The notes under the pieces: model-generated
Database searches by the model: none
What the model was told of the DNA's origin: nothing
The model's input: only the letters and a program-made list of their open reading frames with translations
From: Arthrobacter sp. 31Y
GTDB lineage: Bacteria; Actinomycetota; Actinomycetes; Actinomycetales; Micrococcaceae
Length of the DNA: 64,000 nucleotides
Assembly: GCF_000526335.1 (NCBI RefSeq)
Contig: NZ_JAFW01000001.1
Location: forward strand, 1,178,001-1,242,000
Direction: 5' to 3'
Part shown: positions 18,124-26,506 of the stretch, piece after piece
How positions within the stretch are numbered: the first letter of the stretch is position 1
Layout of the letters: the number at the start of each line of letters is the position of its first letter
Position numbers and translations under genes: made by a program

Positions 18124-18765
18124 ATGACTCAATCAATGCCCGGTTCCACGACGCCTCCCGGCTGGTACCCGGACCCTTCGGACCCACGTTTTGTCCGTTG
18201 GTGGGACGGACGCGCGTGGACAGCAAACCAAGCGCCCGCCCAGTTCCAGGCGCAGGGCCAGTTCCAGGCACCCGTCCAGCTGCCACGTCCTGAGCTCAGC
18301 CCGGACGCGCCGGTGTACAACCCGTTCATCTGGGCAATAACCTTGTTGCCGCTGCTCTCCGTCCTGCTCTTGCTCACCTGGCAGCCGGAGTTCAGGATGA
18401 TCACCACGCGCCAGGGCGTCACCACCATGGACCCTTTCTCCATGTACACCCCCGGCTATTTCCTCCTGATGGGTGCAAGTTTCCTGTCCTATGGGCTTTC
18501 TGTGTTTTTCGCTTTCCTGGACCGTCAGCGCCTGCTCAAGTCCGGCGTCGTCCGTCCCTTCCACTGGGCTTGGACGTTCCTCAGCGCGCTGGTGTACGTG
18601 ATCGGCCGCTCTGTGATCGTCAACAAAGTGGCGCCTAAGCGGGGGCTGTGGCCGGTGTGGGCCAGCATCGCCGTGATTGTCATCAGCCTGGTGATCACCG
18701 GCATTTGGATGTCCAACTTCATGCAGTCCATGTACAACCAGCTGGGGTACTCGGTCGCGACGTAG
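18124..18765 (+). CDS. DUF2510-domain membrane protein
   Basis: A 213-residue protein. Residues ~10-33 are a DUF2510 motif, PPGWYPDPSDPRFVRWWDG plus RAWT, a short tryptophan-rich module at the N terminus of many actinobacterial membrane proteins. Four hydrophobic helices follow (for example FIWAITLLPLLSVLLLLTW, YFLLMGASFLSYGLSVFFAF, AWTFLSALVYVIG, WASIAVIVISLVITGIW). Function unknown. The start at 18124 is chosen because the DUF2510 motif normally begins the protein. Confidence 0.85.
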   Translation: MTQSMPGSTTPPGWYPDPSDPRFVRWWDGRAWTANQAPAQFQAQGQFQAPVQLPRPELSPDAPVYNPFIWAITLLPLLSVLLLLTWQPEFRMITTRQGVTTMDPFSMYTPGYFLLMGASFLSYGLSVFFAFLDRQRLLKSGVVRPFHWAWTFLSALVYVIGRSVIVNKVAPKRGLWPVWASIAVIVISLVITGIWMSNFMQSMYNQLGYSVAT

Positions 18766-18804
18766 GCAGGGACTCAACGCCCGAGGCCTAGTCCCCGGAC
18801 GCAA

Positions 18805-18820
18805 CCTCACACGCGTTAGG
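18805..18820. promoter_or_regulatory. Predicted LacI operator upstream of its own gene
   Basis: CCTCACACGCGTTAGG, a 16-bp imperfect palindrome, 36 bases before the LacI start. It matches 14 of 16 positions of the perfect palindrome in front of the sugar ABC operon (24805-24820). It implies that the repressor controls itself. Confidence 0.7.
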
Positions 18821-18855
18821 TAGACTGCTGAAAATGATGGACGGAAGGACTTTCA

Positions 18856-19926
18856 ATGAACCGCAAGGCCACCGCGCTGGACGTCGCCAAGAAGGCTGGT
18901 GTGTCCAGGAGCGCGGTCTCGCTGGTTCTGAATGGTCGTGGCGACGGGAACGTGGCCAAGGAAAGTCAGGACCGGATCCGGCAGGCAGCCGAGGAGCTCA
19001 ATTACTCCCCCAATGCAATCGCCCTGAGCCTGCGGAACCAGCGGTCGCGCGTGATCGGCATCCTGTCCGACGAGGTTGTGGTCAGCCCCTTTGACGGCAA
19101 CATCATCGGTGGGGCCGACGACGTTGCCCGCAGCCGCGGATTCGTCACCGTGGTCATGGACACCGAACGCGATACCGCCAGGGATGCGAGCGCCATTGAA
19201 ACCCTTCTGGACCGGCAGGTTGATGGGCTCATGTACGTGACCGTGGGCCTGAAACCTATCGAGGTTCCGCAGGGGATGCTGCGCGTCCCCTCGGTCCTGG
19301 CCAATTGCTACGATGAGCACCCCCAGCCGCAGTTGCACCACGTGATTCCGGACGAGGTCACCGGTGGCAGGGAGGCCACTGAGCACCTGTTGGAGCTTGG
19401 CCATCTGGACATCGCGCTGCTTGCCGGGTCAGAGGATTCGCCCGCGGCCCCACTGCGCGTTCAGGGCTATCGGGACGCACACGCCGCTGCCCGGGTACCG
19501 GTCCATGAGGACCGGATCTTCATGGCCGGCTGGGACATCGATGCCGGGTTCCGCGGTGCCATGAAAGTGCTCGACGGCGTGTCCCCGGCCGATCGGCCCA
19601 CAGCCATCATGTGCGCAAACGATCGCCTGGCGGTGGGCGTAACCCTCGCCGCGGCGCGCCTGGGACTGAGAGTTCCCGAGGACCTGTCCATCATGGGCTA
19701 CGACGACGAAACCCGGATCGCCGACACCATGGTTCCCTCCCTCACCACCATGGCGTTACCCCTACGGGAAATCGGCCGCGCCGCAATGACCACGCTTCTG
19801 GACGCGATCGAGGGTCCGTACGAAATCGAAGGTGCGGGCAAAACAGGAAAGGGAACCACCGTGGAAACAATGGTCCCCTGCCGTCTCGTGGTCCGTGAAT
19901 CGACCGGCCCCGTGCCCACCCGCTGA
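18856..19926 (+). CDS. LacI family repressor of the fructoside regulon
   Basis: A 356-residue regulator. The N-terminal HTH is ATALDVAKKAGVSRSAVSLV (residues 6-25), with the hinge ELNYSPNAIALSLRNQRS; the rest is a periplasmic-binding-like sensor with PTAIMCANDRLAVG and the DD-x-x segment SIMGYDDET. It probably releases DNA when a fructose-containing sugar binds. A good GAAGGA site precedes the ATG by six bases. It is convergent with the GH32/ABC genes, and the same palindrome lies before both transcription units, so they form one regulon. The sugar itself is inferred only from the GH32 neighbour. Confidence 0.9.
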   Translation: MNRKATALDVAKKAGVSRSAVSLVLNGRGDGNVAKESQDRIRQAAEELNYSPNAIALSLRNQRSRVIGILSDEVVVSPFDGNIIGGADDVARSRGFVTVVMDTERDTARDASAIETLLDRQVDGLMYVTVGLKPIEVPQGMLRVPSVLANCYDEHPQPQLHHVIPDEVTGGREATEHLLELGHLDIALLAGSEDSPAAPLRVQGYRDAHAAARVPVHEDRIFMAGWDIDAGFRGAMKVLDGVSPADRPTAIMCANDRLAVGVTLAAARLGLRVPEDLSIMGYDDETRIADTMVPSLTTMALPLREIGRAAMTTLLDAIEGPYEIEGAGKTGKGTTVETMVPCRLVVRESTGPVPTR

Positions 19927-19960
19927 GCATCTGCCCACGAACAGAGCCATTAACGTCGCA

Positions 19961-20002
19961 AACCCGCTATTCCGTCGAGGCCCAGCAACGGAATAGCGGG
20001 TT
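19961..20002. terminator. Bidirectional terminator between lacI-type gene and GH32 gene
   Basis: A perfect 15-bp stem (19961-19975 with 19988-20002, AACCCGCTATTCCGT) with a 12-base loop between two convergent genes. It lies 34 bases after the repressor stop and 69 bases after the GH32 stop on the other strand. Confidence 0.8.
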
Positions 20003-20070
20003 CCCAACGTTCGAGGCCCCAAAGCACGCACACCAGGCCCCACAACACACGCACGACGCCGGCCTGCCGC

Positions 20071-21498
20071 CTACGCTGGGAGCGTCAACTCCCACGCGTC
20101 GGCAGTCGCGCCGTCGGGCAAAGTGAGCCGCCAAGACTGCCCCGGAGCCGGGTAGGCCCGGAGGGTGGTGGCGACTGAACCTGAACGGTACACCTCTACT
20201 AGGGATGCATCGATGAAGATCCGCAACTCTTCGCCAGGAGCCAGGGAGCCCGAGTAAACCACCTGAGCGTCGGCTCCCGAACCAAGACCCAACTCCACGG
20301 AACCGGACCCCGAACCAACACCAGCAGCACCCCGCACCAGCACTTCAGCGAACCGAGGAAGCTCAACAGCACCTGCAGCACCCGTAGCCACAGAAGCACC
20401 CCGGTACGCCCCGACCTCGGGCACAGGAGAAACGGTGAGCGCCCCGTCAACCACGGACACAACGCGGGGATGAGTCAACACACCGGACCACCCGGCGTCG
20501 TCGATTTCTTCCTGCGTGCGCCCCCGGCGACCATCACGCCCGGGCCCCTCGTTGGCCCAACCCCATAGCAGCGCAGCCGGCTCAGCAGCGGCAGCGGCAG
20601 GCTCAGCACCAGCACCAGCACCATACGAGAGCTGCACCATCTGCGGTGCGTAGAAGTCGCGGCCAAAATCGGACTTCCCACCCGAGGAAGGCGCAAACAC
20701 CGGCAACCCGGACTCAGGGTCTGCGGACAGGGAACCGATCAGATGCCCTACCCCGTTGGCGTGCTCGTGGTCGTCGCCTGAGAGCCACAGGGAGAACATC
20801 ATGACCCAGCTGGACCCGCCGGAAGAAGAAGGCACCTGCACCAGCTGAGGGCATTCCCAGATTTCGGCCGGCGTATGGGCAGCGGCTACAGGGTCGTCGC
20901 TGGTGAGCCAGATCCCCTGGTATTTCCAGTCGTCAAGGGACTCCACGGTGTAGAGCAGCAAGGCGGCTCGGCCGTCGGATAGGCCAGCTCCCTGCATGGC
21001 GTAACGTGCACCGCCAAACCAGAAAACAAAAGGGTCCCGCACAGCCGTAACCAGCGGATCCTCAGGCATGGACGCAGCAACGTGCCCGTCCTGCTCCCAG
21101 GAAACAAGATCGGCGGAGCCTCGCGCGATCACTACCTGCGAGTGCCCGCCGTGGTCCTGGATACCCGAATAACAAGCGGTTGGCACGCCATCATCCAACG
21201 TCACTACGCCGGTCCAGCATCCTGCGGAGTCCGGCCCGCCTGCCTGGGGCGAGAGCGCTACCGGGTGCTCCTCCCACTGCACTAAGTCCGGTGAGCTGAC
21301 ATGCCCCCAGTTGATGTGTGAGTGCCGCGCGGAAGAGGGGTTGTACTGGAAAAACACGTGGTATCGGCCGTTGATGTAGCTGATGCCATTGGGATCGTTG
21401 ATCCAGCCCTGTGCGGGCCGCGGGTGGAAGCGCGGGAATGCTTGATCCGGGTGCGTCGCCGCCATGGAAAGAGAGGAAGAGAGTGCAAGGTCCGTCAA
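20071..21498 (-). CDS. GH32 beta-fructosidase
   Basis: A 475-residue glycoside hydrolase family 32 enzyme (sucrose/levan/inulin-type fructosidase). The catalytic nucleophile lies in GWINDPNG (Asp35), the transition-state aspartate in VRDPFVF, and the acid/base glutamate in EIWECPQL; the C-terminal ~120 residues form the beta-sandwich. There is no signal peptide, so it should act inside the cell on sugars brought in by the adjacent importer. The start chosen is TTG at 21498 because GAAAGG lies seven bases before it; ATG at 21465 has no purine-rich site. It is the last gene of the operon. Confidence 0.9.
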   Translation of the reverse strand: MTDLALSSSLSMAATHPDQAFPRFHPRPAQGWINDPNGISYINGRYHVFFQYNPSSARHSHINWGHVSSPDLVQWEEHPVALSPQAGGPDSAGCWTGVVTLDDGVPTACYSGIQDHGGHSQVVIARGSADLVSWEQDGHVAASMPEDPLVTAVRDPFVFWFGGARYAMQGAGLSDGRAALLLYTVESLDDWKYQGIWLTSDDPVAAAHTPAEIWECPQLVQVPSSSGGSSWVMMFSLWLSGDDHEHANGVGHLIGSLSADPESGLPVFAPSSGGKSDFGRDFYAPQMVQLSYGAGAGAEPAAAAAEPAALLWGWANEGPGRDGRRGRTQEEIDDAGWSGVLTHPRVVSVVDGALTVSPVPEVGAYRGASVATGAAGAVELPRFAEVLVRGAAGVGSGSGSVELGLGSGADAQVVYSGSLAPGEELRIFIDASLVEVYRSGSVATTLRAYPAPGQSWRLTLPDGATADAWELTLPA

Positions 21499-21529
21499 CG
21501 GAACACCTTTCAAGATGATGAAGAAGAAA

Positions 21530-22402
21530 CTATTTGCCTGTGCCTGCGGTGAGTCCGTCCTGCAGCGCACGCTGGCCGAACATGAACACCACCAGCGCGG
21601 GAATCATGGAGAGGACAACGCCGGCCAGGACCACGGAGATGCTTCCGGTGCCGAGGTTGCCTTGGAGTGAGACAAGGCCCAGGGGCAGCGTGAAGTTCTG
21701 CTCGGAGATGGTCATGATCAGTGGCCTGAAGAACTCGTTCCAGTGGAAGTTGAACGCCAGGATGCCCACAATTGCCAGGCCGGGCATGGCCAGCGGCGCG
21801 TACACGGAACGGAACGTCCGCCACGGCGAGGCACCGTCAATCGCAGCCGCTTCAGCGAGCTCACCCGGCAACCCCATGAAGTACTGGCGCATCAGGAAGG
21901 TGCCAAACGCCGTCGGGATGGCCGGAATGATCAGCGCCAGCAGGGTGTCGGAGAGCCCAACGCCGCGGATCAGCATGAACACGGGAACTATGGTGACCTG
22001 CGCAGGGACCATCATGGTAGCCAGCACGATCGAGAACAGCGCTCCCCTGCCCCTGAAACGAAGGTGCGCAAACGCGTACCCGGCCAGTGCGGCGGTGATC
22101 ATCTGGCCCACGGCAATCAAACCGGTCACCAACGCGCTGTTCACCACCAGCGCCACGATGTTGAGCTGTTTGAAAACTTGCTCGTAGGAGGTCAGGTCCG
22201 GGTTCAGGGGCAGGAAGGCGGGCGGCAGCTGGAAAGATTCCGACGGCGGTCGCAGCGAGGTGGACAACGTCCACAACACCGGGCCCAGGACAAAGACGGA
22301 CGCGATCAGCAAGACAACGACGCGGATGGCCACTGACCAGTCGCGCTTCTTCCGCTTCACTACAGGCGCCGTGGTGGTGACACGTTCTTGAAGGATAGTC
22401 AT
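21530..22402 (-). CDS. Sugar ABC transporter permease, MalG type
   Basis: A 290-residue inner-membrane protein with about six helices. The coupling loop is ELAEAAAIDGASPWRTFRSV, the canonical EAA motif of sugar permeases, and FNFHWNEFFRPLI follows. It pairs with the permease encoded just upstream (22411-23376) to form the membrane channel of the fructoside importer. Eight bases separate the two genes. No ATPase gene is present in the operon; an MsiK-type shared ATPase encoded elsewhere is the usual arrangement in actinobacteria. Confidence 0.92.
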   Translation of the reverse strand: MTILQERVTTTAPVVKRKKRDWSVAIRVVVLLIASVFVLGPVLWTLSTSLRPPSESFQLPPAFLPLNPDLTSYEQVFKQLNIVALVVNSALVTGLIAVGQMITAALAGYAFAHLRFRGRGALFSIVLATMMVPAQVTIVPVFMLIRGVGLSDTLLALIIPAIPTAFGTFLMRQYFMGLPGELAEAAAIDGASPWRTFRSVYAPLAMPGLAIVGILAFNFHWNEFFRPLIMTISEQNFTLPLGLVSLQGNLGTGSISVVLAGVVLSMIPALVVFMFGQRALQDGLTAGTGK

Positions 22403-22410
22403 GGCGGGCC

Positions 22411-23376
22411 TTACTGGTAGAAGACGAATCGTTTGCTGAGCCGGAACTGCGCGGCGGTGATGGCCATGATGATCAGCGTCAGGATCACTCCGATGGCCGA
22501 GGCCTGGCCGAATTCAAGGCGTTGGAACGCGGACTCAAAGATCACCATGACGGCCGTTCGTGTTGAGTCGCCGGGTCCGCCTCGGGTGAGCACGTACGGC
22601 TGGTCGAACACTTGCAGCGCGTTGATGATCGCCATGACCGAGGCCACCAAAGTGGTGGGGCTCAGCAGCGGCAGGGTGACGAACCAGTGCTTTCGCCAAC
22701 CCGTGGCACCGTCAATCGACGCCGCCTCATACGTCTCCACCGGAATGGAGGCTAGGCCACCGATGAAGAGCAGGAACGAGAACCCGAAGTTCTGCCATAC
22801 ATACACAAGAATCACGACGGCGGCAGACCCGGTTGGCGTCGTCAGCCACGGGACCGCGGGGATGCCCACGATGGACAGCAGCCAGTTCACCACGCCGAAT
22901 TGCTCATTAAAGAGGTACCGCATGAAGATCGATACCGAGGCTGCGGAGAGGATCAGCGGGAAGAAGAACGCCGAGCGGAAGAACACCCTGAGCCAGGCCG
23001 GGAGTTTCTCCTGCACCATGATGGCCAGGCCGAGAGCGAGCCCGAGTTGGAGGGCCACGGCCACCACCACGAACACGATGGTGTTGAGGAATGACACCCG
23101 GACGGTGGGGTCCTGGACTACTTCGGCGAAGTTGTCGAAGCCTACGAATGTTGGTGCCGAGATGATGTCCCACCTGAAGAATGCGAGGGCGATCGAAGCG
23201 ACGATCGGCAGCAAGGTGAAGATGCCCATCCCCACGATGGTGGGGGCGAGGAAGGCCCAGGGAAGCCAGCGTTGCTGTACACGGCCACGCTTGGAGCCTG
23301 GTCCGTTTTTGTGGGCGGCCTGACGACGGCCCGGCTCGCTCCCCGTCCCCGTTGGCGTACTGGTTGCGGGGCTCAT
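22411..23376 (-). CDS. Sugar ABC transporter permease, MalF type
   Basis: A 321-residue membrane protein of the MalF/UgpA class. About six hydrophobic segments follow a basic N terminus (KRGRVQQRWLPWAF). The coupling loop is VETYEAASIDGATGWRKHWF. Its ATG overlaps the stop of the binding-protein gene by four bases (ATGA), which points to translational coupling. Confidence 0.92.
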   Translation of the reverse strand: MSPATSTPTGTGSEPGRRQAAHKNGPGSKRGRVQQRWLPWAFLAPTIVGMGIFTLLPIVASIALAFFRWDIISAPTFVGFDNFAEVVQDPTVRVSFLNTIVFVVVAVALQLGLALGLAIMVQEKLPAWLRVFFRSAFFFPLILSAASVSIFMRYLFNEQFGVVNWLLSIVGIPAVPWLTTPTGSAAVVILVYVWQNFGFSFLLFIGGLASIPVETYEAASIDGATGWRKHWFVTLPLLSPTTLVASVMAIINALQVFDQPYVLTRGGPGDSTRTAVMVIFESAFQRLEFGQASAIGVILTLIIMAITAAQFRLSKRFVFYQ

Positions 23377-24791
23377 GGCTGCCTCCTCAAGGCCAGTTCA
23401 AGATCGCGCTGCATGGAAGTAAGGGCGTCCTTGAGTTGACGCTCGTCTCCGCTGACAGCCAGGCTTACGTTTTTCATGAGGGCGGTTTCGACGGCGGCCT
23501 GCTGGGGTGGCGCTGGAATGGGACCTGTGGTGGGGAACCTGTCCAACGTGTCGTAGAAGACCTTCCAGTTCCGCGGACCCTTACCCGCGTAGAGCTGCTC
23601 GTTGACCATGGAGCGACGCGCCGGCGTGGTGTTCGGCGTGGGGAACACGATCTGCATCGCTTCACGGCTGGAGCTGAACTTCACCCATTCCCAGGCGGCG
23701 TCCTTATCCTTGGCGGTCTTCATGATCGCGTAGCCTGCCGTACCGAACTGGTGGCGCTGAGTCCGCCACTTCGGGAAGAACTGGACGTCGAAGTCGTTCT
23801 CTGTCATCCCCGCCTCGTGGAGGCCTTGGACCCAATAGCCGCCCGCCGGCGTCGTACCTATCCTGTTTGAAGCGAAGAGGCCGATCAGTGCGCTGCCGCC
23901 GCCTTCCTCGGGCCGTACACCCAGTCCGTCCTTCACGAGTCCGCGGAGGTAGTCGAAGGATTCGAAGACCCGGGGATCATCGGCGTTGGGCTCAAGCCAC
24001 TGGTAGCCGCCGGAGCGGAGGCTGCGTGAGGGATCGTTGGCGTAGAAGCCGTCCCATAGCCATTCGCCGCCCGGGGACTTGGTTTCCTTGAGGAAGCTGG
24101 TGTCATTGGCGTAGAGCCACGGAACCACTCCACCGAAGAGGCGGTTGGTCCAGTAGTACGGGGTGAAGTCCTTGGGGTTGGCCTTCTTCATGGCAGCGAG
24201 GGTGCTGCGGAAATCGGTGTGCGTCCAGTTGTCGGAGGGCCGTTCCAGTCCCGCTTTACTGAGCGCGGTGGTGTTGTAGTACATGTTGGCGGCGTTCCAG
24301 TCGATGGGGAGCTGGAACAAGCTGCCCTTGTACATAAACGCTTCCACCAGGCTGGGGTGGACGTCCTCGAAGTACTCCCGCATGTGGTCGGCGTCGCGGC
24401 GCAGGTATTCATCCAGCGGGTGGGCCAGTTTCTCGGCGAAGAGTTGGGCGCCTTCCGTGGCCACGTACACCACGTCCGGCGGGGTGCCTGCTGCAACCAT
24501 GGTGAGGATCTTGGTGAAGAAGTCCTTCCAGTCCACTGCTTGGATGGCTTGGACCTTGACCTTGATCTCGGGGTGGACCTTGGCGAAAGCGTCGATGACC
24601 TTCTGGCGGGCTGCGGCGTCTGCGGCGGTGCCCATGATGGCGATGCTGAGGCTGTTGTCTCCGCGACCAGGAATATCGGCCCCGGTCAGGCGCGGCCACG
24701 ACGCCGCTGTGACTCCAACAATTCCTGCGCCGAGGGCTGTGAGGGCACTTCTACGTGTGAATTCACGCAAAGCTCCATTGGTTCCCGACAT
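23373..24791 (-). CDS. Sugar ABC transporter substrate-binding protein
   Basis: A 472-residue extracellular solute-binding protein of family 1. The N terminus carries a twin-arginine-like signal, FTRRSALTALGAGIVGVTAASW, with no lipobox cysteine. The mature part has KVIDAFAKVHPEIKVKVQ and AAGTPPDVVYVATEG, typical of sugar binders, and later PAGGYWVQGL and AAWEWVKFSSSREAMQIVFP. It delivers an oligosaccharide, probably a fructoside, to the two permeases. The start was set at 24791 because GGAAGGAAAT lies eight bases upstream. First gene of the operon. Confidence 0.9.
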   Translation of the reverse strand: MSGTNGALREFTRRSALTALGAGIVGVTAASWPRLTGADIPGRGDNSLSIAIMGTAADAAARQKVIDAFAKVHPEIKVKVQAIQAVDWKDFFTKILTMVAAGTPPDVVYVATEGAQLFAEKLAHPLDEYLRRDADHMREYFEDVHPSLVEAFMYKGSLFQLPIDWNAANMYYNTTALSKAGLERPSDNWTHTDFRSTLAAMKKANPKDFTPYYWTNRLFGGVVPWLYANDTSFLKETKSPGGEWLWDGFYANDPSRSLRSGGYQWLEPNADDPRVFESFDYLRGLVKDGLGVRPEEGGGSALIGLFASNRIGTTPAGGYWVQGLHEAGMTENDFDVQFFPKWRTQRHQFGTAGYAIMKTAKDKDAAWEWVKFSSSREAMQIVFPTPNTTPARRSMVNEQLYAGKGPRNWKVFYDTLDRFPTTGPIPAPPQQAAVETALMKNVSLAVSGDERQLKDALTSMQRDLELALRRQP

Positions 24792-24804
24792 GTAGATTTC
24801 CTTC

Positions 24805-24820
24805 CCTAACACGTGTTAGG
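24805..24820. promoter_or_regulatory. Perfect LacI-type operator, sugar ABC operon
   Basis: CCTAACACGTGTTAGG is a perfect 16-bp palindrome with the central CG of LacI operators, 14 bases before the binding-protein start. The related sites at 24837-24852 and 18805-18820 make it very likely the repressor site. Confidence 0.8.
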
Positions 24821-24836
24821 AAGCCTATTCCTGTCA

Positions 24837-24852
24837 CCTAACACGTGTCAAG
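24837..24852. promoter_or_regulatory. Second LacI-type operator, sugar ABC operon
   Basis: CCTAACACGTGTCAAG shares the first twelve bases with the perfect palindrome at 24805-24820. The centres are 32 bases apart, about three helical turns, which would suit cooperative binding. It also lies upstream of the divergent PAP2 gene. Confidence 0.7.
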
Positions 24853-24945
24853 CGTCACAGGAATGTTGCCGAGGCGTCACACAGGGCCGCCACGCTCAAG
24901 GGAACACACACGAGCCGCCCAGAGAACTGTGGCAGTCTAGTCAGA

Positions 24946-25857
24946 ATGAGTTCCCAGCAATTCCGCACCAGCGGGAGGTCGAGCAAACGGCCGCTTCAAG
25001 GACGCGATGCAGGCGCACGCACAGGATTCCTGTTCTGCCTCGCAACAATTGGCAGCGCCATTGGCCTGGCTGCGACGTACTACTTCTTTGTCCGCACCAC
25101 CGCTGGCCAGTTCATCGACGAATCAGCACTGGTTGAAGCTACGGCGCTGGCCGGAGCAGCCGGCAGGGCCTCCACGGAATTCCTGGACATGCTCCCCATG
25201 CTCTCTCTGGCCATCGCCGCCATCATGGTGCTCTTCGTGACAGTCGCCCGCCGTCGTTGGACCGCCGCCGGAATCGCCGTGGCAGCATGCATCGCTGCAA
25301 ACGCGGCCACCCAAATCCTCAAGCTCCTCATCCCGGACCGTCCCGACCGCGGCGTCCAAACCCTGGAACTGAACTCACTCCCGTCCGGACACACCACGCT
25401 GGCAGCATCAGCCGCAGCAGCGGTGTTCCTCATGGTTTCGCCCCGCTGGCGCCCGCTGGCAGGCTTCCTTGGCAGCACTTTCGCCGTAGCTACGGGGGTC
25501 TCCACGCTCATAAATCAGTGGCACCGCCCGGCCGACGTCGTGGCCGCGTTCCTGGTGGTGGCCGCCGTGATGCTTCCGGCAGGTTGGCTCGTCCTCCGCA
25601 CCGGCAACAGCTGGAACGTGTGGAAGGGTTACGGCGAACATTGGGCCGCCTCGCGCCTGTGGGTCTGGCTCACGGTTGCGGCACTGGTGATCGCCAGCTT
25701 TGTGGCGGCCTACTCGCTGTTCCAAGTCATGCCCGGCCTCAGCACCGACAGCACCATCGACTACTTCTGGGCCGGCACCGCTTTCATCGTGATCGCCGGG
25801 TACTTGTCCGCCCTCGGCGGCACGTGGCTGTTCGGCCTGGCGGCGCGTAAGGGCTAA
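24946..25857 (+). CDS. PAP2-family phosphatase
   Basis: A 303-residue membrane enzyme with six or more helices. All three PAP2 motifs are visible: KLLIPDRPDR (motif 1), SLPSGHTT (motif 2) and STLINQWHRPADVV (motif 3, with the catalytic histidine and aspartate). The family removes phosphate from lipid phosphates such as undecaprenyl diphosphate or phosphatidic acid at the outer face of the membrane; the substrate here is unknown. No clear ribosome site precedes the ATG, so it may be leaderless. It is divergent from the sugar operon. Confidence 0.88.
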   Translation: MSSQQFRTSGRSSKRPLQGRDAGARTGFLFCLATIGSAIGLAATYYFFVRTTAGQFIDESALVEATALAGAAGRASTEFLDMLPMLSLAIAAIMVLFVTVARRRWTAAGIAVAACIAANAATQILKLLIPDRPDRGVQTLELNSLPSGHTTLAASAAAAVFLMVSPRWRPLAGFLGSTFAVATGVSTLINQWHRPADVVAAFLVVAAVMLPAGWLVLRTGNSWNVWKGYGEHWAASRLWVWLTVAALVIASFVAAYSLFQVMPGLSTDSTIDYFWAGTAFIVIAGYLSALGGTWLFGLAARKG

Positions 25858-25904
25858 CGCTCTTGGGGGTGCGACGACGACGGCGCGAAGAGCCTTTGCG
25901 GCGC

Positions 25905-26005
25905 ACCCGTTCACGCCCAGCGCACCAGTTCCACGACGACGGCGCACCCGTTCACGCCCCACGCACCAGTGGTTACGGGGGCGATCGGCGCTAAAGGGTG
26001 CGCCA
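25905..26005. repeat. GC-rich dispersed intergenic repeat, second copy
   Basis: Two direct blocks of GCGCACCCGTTCACGCC lie here (about 25909-25925 and 25942-25958), followed by ACGCACCAGTGGTTACGGGG and GCGATCGGCGC. It shares these cores with the copies at 11495-11580, 30146-30249 and 30361-30464. It fills the gap between the 3' ends of the PAP2 gene and the next gene. Confidence 0.65.
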
Positions 26006-26015
26006 CTGCTGGAGT

Positions 26016-26288
26016 TTAGTCCGCCGGGCCGACGGAGTCGAAGAACTTGGGCTCTCCCTCAGCAGCGACTCCACGTCCCCGGGCCTGCTCCTGGATGAAA
26101 TGCCGATCCTCATCGGTAAGCACCGTGCCACCATGCGCATCCATGGTGTCCCCCTCCCCCGTTTCCGCGTTGATGATCGCGGTGACGGTCCTCGGCACAA
26201 TCATGGTTCCCGGATTGTCGACGAGCCATTGCTGCGTGTCGGGAGAAAGCTGGTCCCAGAATTCTTTGATGTGCACAACGATCAGCAC
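26016..26288 (-). CDS. Small uncharacterised protein, 90 residues
   Basis: A small soluble acidic protein that begins MLIVVHIKEFWDQLSPDTQQWLVDNPGTMIVPRTVTAII. No domain was recognised. It starts at GTG 26288 with GAAGGG five bases upstream. The end FFDSVGPAD is variable. The LSPDTQQWLVDNPG segment looks like a short amphipathic helix pair. It is probably monocistronic. Confidence 0.65.
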   Translation of the reverse strand: MLIVVHIKEFWDQLSPDTQQWLVDNPGTMIVPRTVTAIINAETGEGDTMDAHGGTVLTDEDRHFIQEQARGRGVAAEGEPKFFDSVGPAD

Positions 26289-26506
26289 TGCCCTTCATTG
26301 GTGGGGGTGGATTCGCAAACTGCGCCATGCCGGCGGTGAAACACTCGGTTGATCAGGGACGGAGGTCCTCTTCTAGGCTACGCCGGATCATGCCGATCCC
26401 ACCCTGCAATCACCAAGGTTTTCGGGGATGACGTCGACGCCCCGCTCTTCATGCGTTACAGTTAGTCCAATCGATGGACAAACAGTGGCTAATCTCAGGA
26501 GCTCCC

